DNA from: a virus
Reading direction: 5' to 3' (one strand)
DNA: 61,133 nucleotides
Virus record (IMG/VR): IMGVR_UViG_3300012950_000002
Location: 1 to 61,133 of that record
Position numbers and translations under genes: made by a program
Notes under the pieces: generated by a model
Told to the model about the DNA's origin: nothing
The model's input: only the letters and a program-made list of their open reading frames with translations
Database searches by the model: none
Part shown: in pieces, positions 10,301-19,676 of the stretch
How the letters are laid out: the number at the start of each line of letters is the position of its first letter
How positions within the stretch are numbered: position 1 is the first letter of the stretch

Positions 10301-13300
10301 TAACTGTCTCACCAATAACGAAAGGTGTTTCGTTAGTTCTGGTGTCTTCTGTAGAGTTCTTAACGATCTCAATTAGTTTAGGTGTAATGTAATTAATTAC
10401 TTGATCACCATCAAAGAATGCATACATTCTTGTCTTTGGCTTAATTCTTTGTACATCAAATGCAACGTTCCTAGAACGAATCCATGGGATGAATGTACTA
10501 TCAATGATGCTATCTCCTAAGGATCTTCTATCAATCCTTGGTACAACACGAGTTCTAACACCACTCCTTACCTGACGACGATTAGTAGTGATAGTCTCAC
10601 CACGTAACACACGACGAGGTGTACCACGAGCGAATGTAGTCTCTCTCCATGCCCTAGTACCTGATCTACGAGTACCAGTCCATGCAGTTCTCCAACCTCT
10701 CCACTGTACAGGTGCAAAACCTTGCTGGTTTACACGCAATCTACGACGTGTTGCTTGGAAGTTACCTTCGATAGATGTTACTCTAACAGGAGCACGACGT
10801 GTATCAGTCCAGTCATCGGATGCTGGAGTTAGGTCAATACGACCAATGAATGTAAAGACGTTAAATGGGTTAACGTTCTCCATACGTGAAGCGTATGGTT
10901 GGTTAATAATAACAGATTCTATATATGGAAGTGTCAGAATATTAGCAACAGGCTTATTAATATTAGTTGATAGACCAGAACTCCACTCTAATGCAACGTT
11001 AGTTGTATAGTGTGAAGGACGTAGTACACCCTCAGTAAAGTCGAGAGAGCACTTATAGTCAATATTATCAGTATCTGAAGTACCATGATCTGTGAAATCA
11101 TCCACCATGAAACCATTCTTCAGACGGTCAAAACCATCAGCATCAAATGCCTTTACGTTTCTTGCATCATTCTCTAGTAGAGTAAGGGAAGTATAGTACT
11201 CAACAGACTGCAAACGCTTATCCATGTTACCGATGTCTTCCATCGTGTAACGACGTTGTTGGTGCAGTGAGATGAGAATATCTTCATCTACATCATAAAC
11301 ATAAGGAGCATAACGGATCTTTGCTATCATCATAGCATTGTCAAGATCATCTGCTTCTGGAGGATCTTCAGCAGGTACACCCTGTGATAGTTTCAGATCC
11401 CCATCATGGGTCATGAATAATTTGTCTTGCCTTGGTAGATAGTATTCATAGTCACAACGGAACTGCTCTTCTACCTTAGGTATATTAAAGATAGTAGAAC
11501 CACCAGCACCACCAGTACTAGTGAATACTCTTGAGTCAAAGTCTAAACTTACACAATTGACATAGTAGGGTTGTTCTACAGTACCAGATCCAGATGCTAG
11601 TTCACCAACAGCAGGTCTAAAGTCTATATTATCTGTAAGGACTTTACTATTATTTTCACCTCTCCATCTAGGAATTTCAGTGAAACTGATTCCAGAGTAA
11701 GATTGGTTAGAGAAATAGTCACCCGATGCTTCATGGATGAAATAGTCGAAGACAACAGCCAACTTTCTACGTGGTTCTGCTGTTCCACCTTTCCTAACAA
11801 GTTTCGAAACATTATAAAAATAAGATGTGTAGTTAGAATCTAAATCAAAATTCGCTGTAATATTTTTCGATCCTCTCTCTACTGAACCGTCAGCGTCATC
11901 AATAACACCAACCAGAGCATTGAGATCATCATCAAAACCATCAATGGTTTCACCTGAACTAAAGTTTCCACTACTTAATGGGACTATGTATAGTCTAAGG
12001 TTGTTAGAATTAAAGGAAACAACTCTACCACGAGCACCAGATGTTCTACCAACAACAACAGAACCATTATCAAAGAAGACGTTCTCTGTTAGTACAACAT
12101 AAGGAACCTGAGCATCAGTCTCATCCCCAGACTCAAAGACAGCATGAACCTTATATACATCATTCAGTGCGAATGAAATCTCTTCATCCTCAATACGAGT
12201 ACCATAAAGGTTACCATAAGTTAGACCATAATTCTGAACATCATTATTGTCCCTAGTACGAACGACTTTCATCGTTCTCATCTTAGCAGCAGTCTTAATC
12301 TTCTTAGAAACATTATTAACTGATACAGCAGCAGTAAGTGTTACTTCGGATATGTTCGCTGAACCACCAGCACCATCGTTCATGCCTGTGATCTGCATGG
12401 ATTGACGGTTAGCACCAAAAGATACACTAAGTGTTGGTGTCGCTTTCTCAGATTCTGCCTCTATATCCAATACACTACCCACAACCCATGCATATCCACT
12501 GTTACTGTTAGCACCTTGTGTGACCGTGAGGATATAGTTCTCACCATCTAGAGTTGAGAACTGTTCGTTCTCTGGAAGTGTGAATGTAACGTCACCAGAT
12601 GACAACTGCTTGTTAGCAAAAGTCTTCATTACGATAAATGATTCGTCAGAAATTGACTTAATTGCCTGCTTAGGCATGTCAATAACAAGTTCTCCATCCT
12701 GTACTGGTTTTTGAGTAAAGTAAGGACGTAAACGAACTACCTGACCTGCTTGATATTCAGCATCAGTTATAGATCCTTTAGTTAAACCTGTATCTAGTTT
12801 TGCATTTTGAGCAGCAAAATCAAATACTACAGTAGTACCAGGATCTCTTCTGTTAGCAGTAGTATATCCTATATCGGTATAGTCAATTCTCTTAATACGT
12901 AATGACTTGGAACCTTTATAATCTGTAGCAGTTGGAGATATAACCTCACCAGCACGAATGTCTGCTGATAGACGAGTACCATACCCTTCTATATCAGCAC
13001 CACCTGCCTGATCAATAGTAATAGTATTACCACTAAGTGACGTTACATCATTGAGAGTTAGTGATGCAGTAAAGATTACAGTAGCACCATCCTTACCTAC
13101 TACCTGACGAATGTCAGATTGCTCATAAGAATAGATTGCATCTAGAGTGTCTAGAACTCTACCATCTCTTAATAGAACTTCTCCGATCTGAAACTGTCCA
13201 GATATTTGATGAAGCTTTGCCCACTCACCAGTACCACTGTGAACAAATCCTTTAGCACCAGATGTACGTCCAATTAGAACCTCTCCAGCATTGACTGTCT

Positions 13301-14726
13301 GAGGGTTTGCAAAGTTAATCGCAGTAAACATCTGTATGTCAAACATAAACAGACGATACTTAGTACCATCAACCTCAAGTTGTAAACATCTTGATACACC
13401 AATCTGTTGTCCATGTACACCATTAGAGGCACCACCACCTGTCCAGTTATCACGTAGTTCTAATACCTGATAGCAGTTGGTTACACCTTCTCCAGAGATC
13501 TCTGGCCATCCCCAAACATCATATACCTCACATGACTGTGATAGGTCAATAGGAACAATTTGGTTCTGACGACCTAAGAAAGTACGAGGTTTAGGTGAGT
13601 CAACATAGTTAGTGGACAATAGTTCTGTACGATATCCTTTAACATATGCTTTACCTGGACCAACCTCCATCGCACACCATTCTTCACTAGCAACGTTACC
13701 ATCAGCAGATGTTACACCTGCTTTGTATACACCATTATTAAAGAAGTCATCTAAGTGCTCTCTAGCACGAACATCAAAGGTATTGACAACATAGTCACCA
13801 TGTGTTTCATAAGTACGACGAGCAATAGACTTCTCAATCTCGTTGTATGATGTATGATCAACAAAGTTTTCTACAATAGAGTTGTTTAGACGCAACAATT
13901 CGATGAAGTTCTTATCAGTATCATCAGCAATTGCTTTCTTAACAAGCTGTGTCTTAATTCTAAACCTATGTGAACCTGGAGCAGAGTAGTTAGATGATCC
14001 AATCGCATTATCCGTTAAGGATGGATCGTCTTCTGGGGTGATGATAGATTCTGATACCTCAAACCCCACCCTGTAGGATGGATTGTTGGTATACTGATCA
14101 AGAATAATATAAGCAGAAATGATGTCAACAAAGTGACCACGGATGAAATAGACTCCTTCATTGATATATGCTGTAGAACCAATTCTTGCAGAATTAACTG
14201 GTAGTAATTGTGACCATGGAGATCCAATCTCGATCAAAGTGTTACCAAATGTTAATTCTTCTTCACAAATTAACTGTTCATTATTTTGGAATACTTTGGT
14301 ACTAGTGTCGGAAGTAGTATCACCAGACTCAATATACTTAAGATAGAATGAAATATATCCAGCAGTTGATTCAGTAGCAGGTATAGAGAAAAGAATCTTA
14401 GCCTTGATGCCAGTGGTTAGACCCTCAACAATTTTACCATGCAGTTGAGTACGATAAGTCTCAACGTCAACTCCTAAAAATGCTTGCTGTATAAGAACAC
14501 AGTGTACATTAAGGTCATATCCAATTTGTCCAGGAATGACCATGGCACCTTCTTTAAACAGGTGCTGCCCCATTGCTTCGACCTGATTTTGCAGGATCGA
14601 TTGCATAGTGGTGAGTTCTCTTGCCTGGATTGGAAACCCTGGTCGGAAGAGAACTCTATAAAAGTTTTTGTCTTTACTGAAATCGTCAAAATATGGAGCG
14701 ATATTCAGATTAGTATTCTGTGGCAT
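7362..14726 (-). CDS. giant virion structural protein, DUF4815-like N-terminus (2454 aa)
   Basis: The N-terminal ~120 residues (PYFDDFSKDKNFYRVLFRPG, then 'FPIQARELTTMQSILQNQVE') match the pattern I associate with DUF4815 phage tail proteins. The middle is beta-rich with at least four copies of a turn motif, 'GEVLIGRTSGAKG', 'GSVVVGRTSGARG', 'GETVIGVTSGSR' and 'GEILVGQTSGARA' (residues about 480, 890, 1470 and 1535). Residues about 1313-1402 form a strikingly Arg/Trp-rich stretch. The C-terminus ends in a segment typical of structural beta domains ('EDFEYTVEGEEFQAFQIKIV'). The gene begins 4 bases after the gp8 stop, in the place where T4 has gp9/gp10, so a baseplate-peripheral or fibre-attachment role is inferred. 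The ATG at 14726 is the only sensible start. A structural role is firm; the T4 equivalent is not. Confidence 0.9.
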   Translation of the reverse strand: MPQNTNLNIAPYFDDFSKDKNFYRVLFRPGFPIQARELTTMQSILQNQVEAMGQHLFKEGAMVIPGQIGYDLNVHCVLIQQAFLGVDVETYRTQLHGKIVEGLTTGIKAKILFSIPATESTAGYISFYLKYIESGDTTSDTSTKVFQNNEQLICEEELTFGNTLIEIGSPWSQLLPVNSARIGSTAYINEGVYFIRGHFVDIISAYIILDQYTNNPSYRVGFEVSESIITPEDDPSLTDNAIGSSNYSAPGSHRFRIKTQLVKKAIADDTDKNFIELLRLNNSIVENFVDHTSYNEIEKSIARRTYETHGDYVVNTFDVRAREHLDDFFNNGVYKAGVTSADGNVASEEWCAMEVGPGKAYVKGYRTELLSTNYVDSPKPRTFLGRQNQIVPIDLSQSCEVYDVWGWPEISGEGVTNCYQVLELRDNWTGGGASNGVHGQQIGVSRCLQLEVDGTKYRLFMFDIQMFTAINFANPQTVNAGEVLIGRTSGAKGFVHSGTGEWAKLHQISGQFQIGEVLLRDGRVLDTLDAIYSYEQSDIRQVVGKDGATVIFTASLTLNDVTSLSGNTITIDQAGGADIEGYGTRLSADIRAGEVISPTATDYKGSKSLRIKRIDYTDIGYTTANRRDPGTTVVFDFAAQNAKLDTGLTKGSITDAEYQAGQVVRLRPYFTQKPVQDGELVIDMPKQAIKSISDESFIVMKTFANKQLSSGDVTFTLPENEQFSTLDGENYILTVTQGANSNSGYAWVVGSVLDIEAESEKATPTLSVSFGANRQSMQITGMNDGAGGSANISEVTLTAAVSVNNVSKKIKTAAKMRTMKVVRTRDNNDVQNYGLTYGNLYGTRIEDEEISFALNDVYKVHAVFESGDETDAQVPYVVLTENVFFDNGSVVVGRTSGARGRVVSFNSNNLRLYIVPLSSGNFSSGETIDGFDDDLNALVGVIDDADGSVERGSKNITANFDLDSNYTSYFYNVSKLVRKGGTAEPRRKLAVVFDYFIHEASGDYFSNQSYSGISFTEIPRWRGENNSKVLTDNIDFRPAVGELASGSGTVEQPYYVNCVSLDFDSRVFTSTGGAGGSTIFNIPKVEEQFRCDYEYYLPRQDKLFMTHDGDLKLSQGVPAEDPPEADDLDNAMMIAKIRYAPYVYDVDEDILISLHQQRRYTMEDIGNMDKRLQSVEYYTSLTLLENDARNVKAFDADGFDRLKNGFMVDDFTDHGTSDTDNIDYKCSLDFTEGVLRPSHYTTNVALEWSSGLSTNINKPVANILTLPYIESVIINQPYASRMENVNPFNVFTFIGRIDLTPASDDWTDTRRAPVRVTSIEGNFQATRRRLRVNQQGFAPVQWRGWRTAWTGTRRSGTRAWRETTFARGTPRRVLRGETITTNRRQVRSGVRTRVVPRIDRRSLGDSIIDSTFIPWIRSRNVAFDVQRIKPKTRMYAFFDGDQVINYITPKLIEIVKNSTEDTRTNETPFVIGETVIGVTSGSRFKVSAPNSGLRTNPYSQTNSLLPDSYASQTDIINVDTEVMARTVSPDYYGNITIGEILVGQTSGARAVVKDRRLMSDLTGNMNGIFFIPNPQNSSNPRWATGSRVFRLSSSDTDSRLPGAVDSAAEAEYTARGTLNTVQENVLAVRNAQIVRDTVSDRRTVRSVRTNVRQVGWWDPLAQSFLLEEEGGTFVTGVDIYFGTKDSNIPISMQIRPMENGYPTKDILPFSDVTIEPSNIEISENASIATKFTFPAPVYIPSSEEHCFVLFSDSNEYKVWISRMGDIDITGTRTISEQPYAGVLFKSQNASTWTADQYEDMKFSLYRAQFDTSVTGRAIFNNTKLGLANDGILSLVNNAVTTIKPKQLITLPTGTSYNFTVGARIIQNPSTASATVVEFDAAANPQTILATDIVGTFAQGFIDGNGDPFQSLKSSQGTATIVMSTVNNGVFEVGDVITGSSSGATAVVTNYVSGTSTITANYVDSQFDVSNDTLSEPGGVSGTLSSATYGGDSYTAYPALTPAPRTGDKKIQIFHPNHGMHNRSNNVTITGVESEVPSTTLTSTLSSTATSISTQEAGGFHKIINGQNIGNTNQGYIKIVAASEATPMSAIPGEDEATEAWRNWEPDHEIIAYSAINDTGTTITVATSGRGSASTTAKEWPSGSVVYCYNLDGIPLTEINKVHTAIDDPTLDSYTLATTSISSVGIRAGGAGTTATQNVPFELITPTIQVMNFKETSIQASVNTTSGTSIGSGGTIADQASFINNGTYDIIQINEENVYDNPRIICSQINEDNKLEGNKSFIMRVDMQTEKTNLTPVIDLDRVSAITTSNRINNWSGGSQVLGLQSEIDTTANVSLLPSGDQNEAVYLTKTAKLSNISRSIKVMVAMQRFGDSSISLYYRVQKPGSDKAMRDIGFVSIPIPDVGSTNIGEEEWEDFEYTVEGEEFQAFQIKIVMKSTSQAKVPLIKDFRAIAFAS

Positions 14727-14730
14727 CTCT

Positions 14731-16266
14731 TTAGAATTCGATTACGATCTTGATATCTTCGATTTGGTCACCAGCACGAGAAATTGCTCCCCTATTGTCT
14801 ATGTAGATAATCTCACCAGAGTTAGGTTGGATCTCAGGTTTGGCATATCCGTTGGTGAATGACATACCAAGGTCATATTCAGTGTTATTAATAATACGTG
14901 TGGAGGCTCCAGATACAATTGGGAAGTTAATATCTGGGTCAGCAGATGTACCAGAAGTAGCACCTACAACAGGGTTACCACCCTCAAAATCTGTTAGGTT
15001 ACCAGTAATTTCAGGGAATACACCATCAACTCTGTTCTGGTAATACTTTAGAACTTTAGTTGTGTCATTCCATGAGATAACCCGACCTCTAGCAGTCACT
15101 TGTTGACCACCAACAGTTCGGGACTGGGTTACAATTTCATCAGTTTGGAACTGTCCTGTGAAGGTAGGACTGAAGATAACAGCATTAGTTCCTGATAAGG
15201 TAATAGCAGAAGTAAGTTCTGTAGTACCATATTGCTTAGGATTGATTACCAATCCAATACGACGATAGTCGTTGTCTGTAGGGAAGTCACCTGATCCTTC
15301 ATCGTAGGTGAACTTCGTGTTAATCATGACTCTATAACCACCCAACTCGGAGTCTGGTTCAGCACCATGACCACTGTCAGGAGGAATAATAACATCGATA
15401 GAAGCACCAGTACCTGTACCAGCACCAATACCATTCACTTCATCAATAATAATTTTACCAAAGTTATATCCAGATCCACCAGATGTCACAGTAGCAGATA
15501 CAACTCTACCACCATCAACCACTAGTGATACTCTTCCACCTACACCGTCACCTTTAATAGGTACGTTCTCATAGGTTCCGTTGTTATATCCAGTACCAGA
15601 TGCCTGAATAACAACACTATCAATCTCACCACCAACTGCATCACCAGTAACAGCAACGTCGCTGAGAACAGGCATGTAGTCGTTTGAGAAGAATTTTAGG
15701 ACTTGACCAACAGGTATAGTATAAAGATACTTCCAACGATAGCCATCGGAGGTAGTAATAATACTTGTGGAAGTGCCTGTCGGCTCCACTGTCGAAGGTT
15801 TACCATTAGGGTCGGAAGGTGATGTGCCATTATATATGCACTTATACACTTGGTATTGACTATTAACTACGTAAAAGTCAGCATCATATAGTTTAGTAGC
15901 ACCAGACGATGCAGTCTTAGTAGAACTGTAGTCGTGACGATACATGTCATAAACATAACCTAAACCACCAGTAGTTTGTTCTGGGGGTGTCCAGTCGATA
16001 CGACGTACAACCTGAACTGTGTCGTTAGCTAGAACACGTTTCATTGATATCATATCAGAGAACGTGTCCGAGAACTCTTGGAATGAGTCCACAGGGGTCG
16101 GTGGTGCGTTCTCGTTATCCCACTCTTGTGGTCTACCGATGAAAACATATAACCTGTCCCTAGAGGTTCCTGCCAGCAGGTCGGACTGCGACGGGTCGGC
16201 ACCCTCTAGAGACTTAATAAATCTCTCCGCAGTAAAAATTCTAAATTGATCTGTGAGAAGTGCCAT
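14731..16266 (-). CDS. gp8: baseplate wedge protein gp8 with an inserted beta-repeat module (511 aa)
   Basis: Three blocks align with T4 gp8 by eye. 'FIGRPQEWDNENAPPTPVDS...VVRRIDW' corresponds to the T4 'FGRSEPW...PPYPTDS...IPRRDW' region. 'DGYRWKYLYTIPVGQVLKF' corresponds to 'DGYVWEYLFEIPP'. The C-terminus 'SGEIIYIDNRGAISRAGDQI' plus 'EDIKIVIEF' corresponds to 'SGEMIYMENRPPI...EEINILFTF'. gp8 is a structural part of the baseplate wedge that joins gp7 and gp10 in T4. At 511 residues it is much longer than T4 gp8 (334). The extra length includes residues about 215-290, which carry two 'GTGYNNG/GGSGYNFG' beta modules of the kind also found in the neighbouring structural proteins. Identification is by motif order plus operon position. 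Confidence 0.92.
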   Translation of the reverse strand: MALLTDQFRIFTAERFIKSLEGADPSQSDLLAGTSRDRLYVFIGRPQEWDNENAPPTPVDSFQEFSDTFSDMISMKRVLANDTVQVVRRIDWTPPEQTTGGLGYVYDMYRHDYSSTKTASSGATKLYDADFYVVNSQYQVYKCIYNGTSPSDPNGKPSTVEPTGTSTSIITTSDGYRWKYLYTIPVGQVLKFFSNDYMPVLSDVAVTGDAVGGEIDSVVIQASGTGYNNGTYENVPIKGDGVGGRVSLVVDGGRVVSATVTSGGSGYNFGKIIIDEVNGIGAGTGTGASIDVIIPPDSGHGAEPDSELGGYRVMINTKFTYDEGSGDFPTDNDYRRIGLVINPKQYGTTELTSAITLSGTNAVIFSPTFTGQFQTDEIVTQSRTVGGQQVTARGRVISWNDTTKVLKYYQNRVDGVFPEITGNLTDFEGGNPVVGATSGTSADPDINFPIVSGASTRIINNTEYDLGMSFTNGYAKPEIQPNSGEIIYIDNRGAISRAGDQIEDIKIVIEF

Positions 16267-16299
16267 TACGCTTTAATACCTTCCTTATATTTAGTAAAC

Positions 16300-18150
16300 T
16301 TATTCTGGTTCGTTTCTAACTAGGTTAGTGAACTCCTGTTTCCAGAATACAGCAGTTGCACCCGATCCTCCACCAGTAAGTGTGTCGGAGGTGGTAAACT
16401 TGTAGGTATTTCCATTATTAGTTAATGTATCTACCTCTAATTTGACATAACCAGTAACATAATCATTATCAAATGAAACAACTTGGGCAGTCACTCCAGT
16501 AGAGTTGCCAGTTACTGTTTCACCAATAGTGTAATTGACACTATTCCATGTCTTCGCAATGATAGTAGCAGTTCCACTGTGTGCTACACCATCAGCAAGA
16601 GCACCAGCACTTGATACAGTAGAGACTAATGGAACTAAATTGGAATCATATATCTGATCACCCTGTGCAAACAGAGTTGTGTTCTCACCACCAATAGTTT
16701 CCTCAATACCATATAGAGATGATGCAATACCACCATCTAGACTGATTTCATCAGCAAAGTCTGTATCAGTATTTACCAGGTCAATGATGCCATCACCATC
16801 ACCATCCAATTCATCGTCATCTTCGAAGACAAATCCAGTCAAAAGACCAATAGGATCTTCGAAAGTTATAATAACACCATTAACATCCTCAACTAGGACG
16901 TGTGGTGATTGACCAGTACCAGAAGAACTAGCAACACCAGCAATAAACTGAATAACAGCAGTCTTCTCATTAGAACGACCACCATCGATGAATGCTAATT
17001 CATCGACTTCGAACGTTACAAATAACTCCCTAGTTACAGGGTTCCAATCATATACTATAGCAACCTTATTAGTTTTATCTTCTTCTACTCTTCTGAGTCT
17101 GTCTGATACAGTAAAAGCATATCCAGATACACCATCATTATTATTTGCTAGAGTATCCAATACAACCCTTTGGTCATAACGGAAGTTAATACCTCTAGTA
17201 CATCCACTAAAACTATTAGCAGTCTTAGCAGTATATCTAACAATCTCTCCACCTATTTGGAATTTACCAGAACCTGAATATGCATTAGTTGTCTGTACAT
17301 AGAAAGTCTGATCTGATGCAGTAGCATCACGAATAAGACCTGTCAGGTTATATACTGTTCCTTCTAAGGAGGTTCTATTTCTCTGTGTCCTGATTAAGTT
17401 AGTATCTCTAGTAAAGATAACACTTGGTGGGTTAACGTACCCACCACCAGGATTGAGTATATCAATACTTGTAATAGCACCGAGGTTAATCTTAGCTTCT
17501 GCCTCAGCACCTGATCCACCTCCACCAATTAACTGAATAATCGGAGGTGTCTCGAAAAATTCTCCAGCATCACTGATATTGATATCGGTAACACTACCAA
17601 ACTGTTCTACCTCAGCAACACCAGTAGCACCATCTCCTCCACCTCCACCAGAAATGACAAGAGTAATATCTTCTGCAGTATAGTTTCTTCCTTTTGCTTC
17701 GATAGCAAGACCAGTAACACCACCAGTGACAGGAACTAATTCTGCACCAGATCCACCACCACCAGCAATAGCAGCAGTAGCACTAAAATATCCATCACCA
17801 GGTCGATTTACCTGTAGGTGGGAAAGTCCTCCAGTACCATCATCCTTAAGGAATATATTAGCATTCCCCTTTACAATGCCAGGATCATCACTCTCAATAA
17901 TTAATCTTAATGGATCATATCCTTCACCAGGATCTACAACATCTACTGATAGAAGATCACCATTAACACCAATATTTGCACGAAGTACAGCATCCCTTAT
18001 AGGTGTACCACAATTTCCGATACTAAGTCTAGGAGGATCATTTGCATCATAATCCTGTCCAGGGTTAGTAACGATTACATCCTTAACACCGTATACGCTG
18101 TTAAAGACTGGTTCGATTGTGGCTCCACTTCCAGGGACTGTTCTTGTCAT
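16300..18150 (-). CDS. Gly-rich repeat virion protein with GxGY modules (616 aa)
   Basis: No named family is recognised. Residues 1-270 contain about seven repeats of the form 'I-x-x-I-x-I-x-x-P-G-x-G-Y-x-x-P-P-x-I', with glycine runs such as 'GGGGSGAE'. These are the same modules that occur in the giant wedge protein, gp8 and the 1367-residue protein. Residues about 300-400 include 'GGEIVRYTAKTANSFSGCTRG', a pattern also seen in the giant protein ('VQYKEKSLNQFIECTRSK'). Near residue 430 there is an Asp-rich loop, DDDELDGDGDGIIDL, like EF-hand or thrombospondin type-3 calcium loops. The ATG follows the preceding stop by one base. It is probably a baseplate-associated decoration or connector. 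Function is inferred from context only. Confidence 0.85.
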   Translation of the reverse strand: MTRTVPGSGATIEPVFNSVYGVKDVIVTNPGQDYDANDPPRLSIGNCGTPIRDAVLRANIGVNGDLLSVDVVDPGEGYDPLRLIIESDDPGIVKGNANIFLKDDGTGGLSHLQVNRPGDGYFSATAAIAGGGGSGAELVPVTGGVTGLAIEAKGRNYTAEDITLVISGGGGGDGATGVAEVEQFGSVTDINISDAGEFFETPPIIQLIGGGGSGAEAEAKINLGAITSIDILNPGGGYVNPPSVIFTRDTNLIRTQRNRTSLEGTVYNLTGLIRDATASDQTFYVQTTNAYSGSGKFQIGGEIVRYTAKTANSFSGCTRGINFRYDQRVVLDTLANNNDGVSGYAFTVSDRLRRVEEDKTNKVAIVYDWNPVTRELFVTFEVDELAFIDGGRSNEKTAVIQFIAGVASSSGTGQSPHVLVEDVNGVIITFEDPIGLLTGFVFEDDDELDGDGDGIIDLVNTDTDFADEISLDGGIASSLYGIEETIGGENTTLFAQGDQIYDSNLVPLVSTVSSAGALADGVAHSGTATIIAKTWNSVNYTIGETVTGNSTGVTAQVVSFDNDYVTGYVKLEVDTLTNNGNTYKFTTSDTLTGGGSGATAVFWKQEFTNLVRNEPE

Positions 18151-18151
18151 C

Positions 18152-19651
18152 TTATGCTATTGTTATGGTACCCATCATTGCCGAATGTAATTCACACTGA
18201 TAGACATAAGTCGTACCAGCAGCAACGGTCATAGGTACTGTGTATGTTGTAGTGCCATTAGACATTGCGTTCACACCATCGGTAACTGCAGCACCACCTG
18301 AAGATACACGTAGCTTCAGTGGGTGATTAGCACCAGTAGTATTGTATAACTTATAAGTATGTCCTCTAAAGAGAACTAAACCAGGATTATCTGTCCCAGA
18401 ATTAACTCCTGGACCTGACACCCGATATACCGAATCGCTAGGTGCAGTAAATGAATAGAAGTATACAGGACCATCTCCCACTTCCCATGCATCATTCTCA
18501 CCATCATAATAAATCGATTTACCTTCCAAAGTATTTGATGGAAGCAATCTAGTAGAAGTAATGCTTAGTGTGGTTCCTGATACAGAAGTAGTAATTCCGT
18601 TAGAACCTTCTATTGCAACAGAAGCAGTTGCTGAATTGGAAGTATAAGTTCCAGTATTACCAGTAACTGTCTGTAGAACATTCTGTACGATGTTAGGTGC
18701 ATCGTTAGTGATGGTGATAGTATTGGTACTTAAGTTTGTACTAATACTTGTACCACCTGCAAGAGTCAGAGTGTCTGTAGCTACAGTAGCAGAAGTGCTA
18801 CCATTGTCTGCAGTGAAAGTTGAGAATAGATTCTGATCAGGTGCACCAAGTGCCCCTGTCATGTTTATAGTAAGAGTATCGCCAGTAAGACTGGTGGCGA
18901 TATTAGTCCCGCCAGCAACAATGAGAGTATCGTTAGCGGCAGAAGCAGTTGTTGTGCCAGTGTCGGCGGTAACTGTTTCGAATAGATTCTGTGTAGTACC
19001 TCCTCCACCTCCAGATCCTTGTTCGTCATTTGCTGGCTCCCACTTTGTAGTACTTCCATTCCACTTTAACACTTGCCCAGCCGAAGGACCACCGTTCACA
19101 GTGGTGTCTACGTCAGCAAGAATATTAATACTATCATTTACGTCTACTAATTGGATCCACTCAGCATCATGAGCGAAGTGTGCCTTTCCCGTGTCATGTG
19201 TATGTGCGAACATACCATGGTGGTTAGTAGCATTTGGTAGAGCAGCAGCATTTGCATATGGTGCATACCATTTAAAGTATCCATCAGCACCATCAACATA
19301 AGTATATGCCGAACCTGATCCACCACCCCAAAGTTTAATATCACCAGTACCAGTCTGCTTAACTACAATATCATCTGTACCGTCACAAATTATCTGATGA
19401 GCATTCGTATCTAAATTCGCACTTAAAAGATTAAAGTCTGCACCTCGGAATGCAGGAGTTGGTGTACTACTCCATTTAAGTACTTGTCCATCCGTTATAC
19501 CAGCAGTGATATCTATATGGATGTCCGTGTCATTACCTAATCTCTGATATAGTTCGTCAAAGTTGGCATTATACTTGATAGCACCGTCCCGCAGGGTGTC
19601 ACCTGTGCCATCATTTGCCGAAGAACCGATACCAACTAGCTGTTTTGCCAT
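18152..19651 (-). CDS. gp9/gp10-type connector protein with C-terminal cupredoxin-like domain (499 aa)
   Basis: The N-terminus (GIGSSANDGTGDTLRDGAIK, then YNANFDELYQRLG, residues 7-39) matches the short domain that opens T4 gp9 and gp10 ('DGTGDYLRKGGIKINENFDE'). These are the baseplate proteins that connect fibres. The middle has four related beta repeats around 'TFTADNGSTSATVATDTLTL' and 'TGNTGTYTSNSATA'. The last ~100 residues (about 395-499) look like a cupredoxin. They have 'GHTYKLYNTTGANHPLKL' followed by 'YTVPMTVAAGTTYVYQCELH' and 'SAMMGTITIA', giving a His, Cys-x2-His and Met ligand set in blue-copper order. The gene lies between the YHYH-Ig protein and the Gly-rich protein. Connector identity is moderately sure; copper binding is inferred. 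Confidence 0.85.
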   Translation of the reverse strand: MAKQLVGIGSSANDGTGDTLRDGAIKYNANFDELYQRLGNDTDIHIDITAGITDGQVLKWSSTPTPAFRGADFNLLSANLDTNAHQIICDGTDDIVVKQTGTGDIKLWGGGSGSAYTYVDGADGYFKWYAPYANAAALPNATNHHGMFAHTHDTGKAHFAHDAEWIQLVDVNDSINILADVDTTVNGGPSAGQVLKWNGSTTKWEPANDEQGSGGGGGTTQNLFETVTADTGTTTASAANDTLIVAGGTNIATSLTGDTLTINMTGALGAPDQNLFSTFTADNGSTSATVATDTLTLAGGTSISTNLSTNTITITNDAPNIVQNVLQTVTGNTGTYTSNSATASVAIEGSNGITTSVSGTTLSITSTRLLPSNTLEGKSIYYDGENDAWEVGDGPVYFYSFTAPSDSVYRVSGPGVNSGTDNPGLVLFRGHTYKLYNTTGANHPLKLRVSSGGAAVTDGVNAMSNGTTTYTVPMTVAAGTTYVYQCELHSAMMGTITIA

Positions 19652-19676
19652 TTTTCTACAGTTTGTACAGTGTTAT

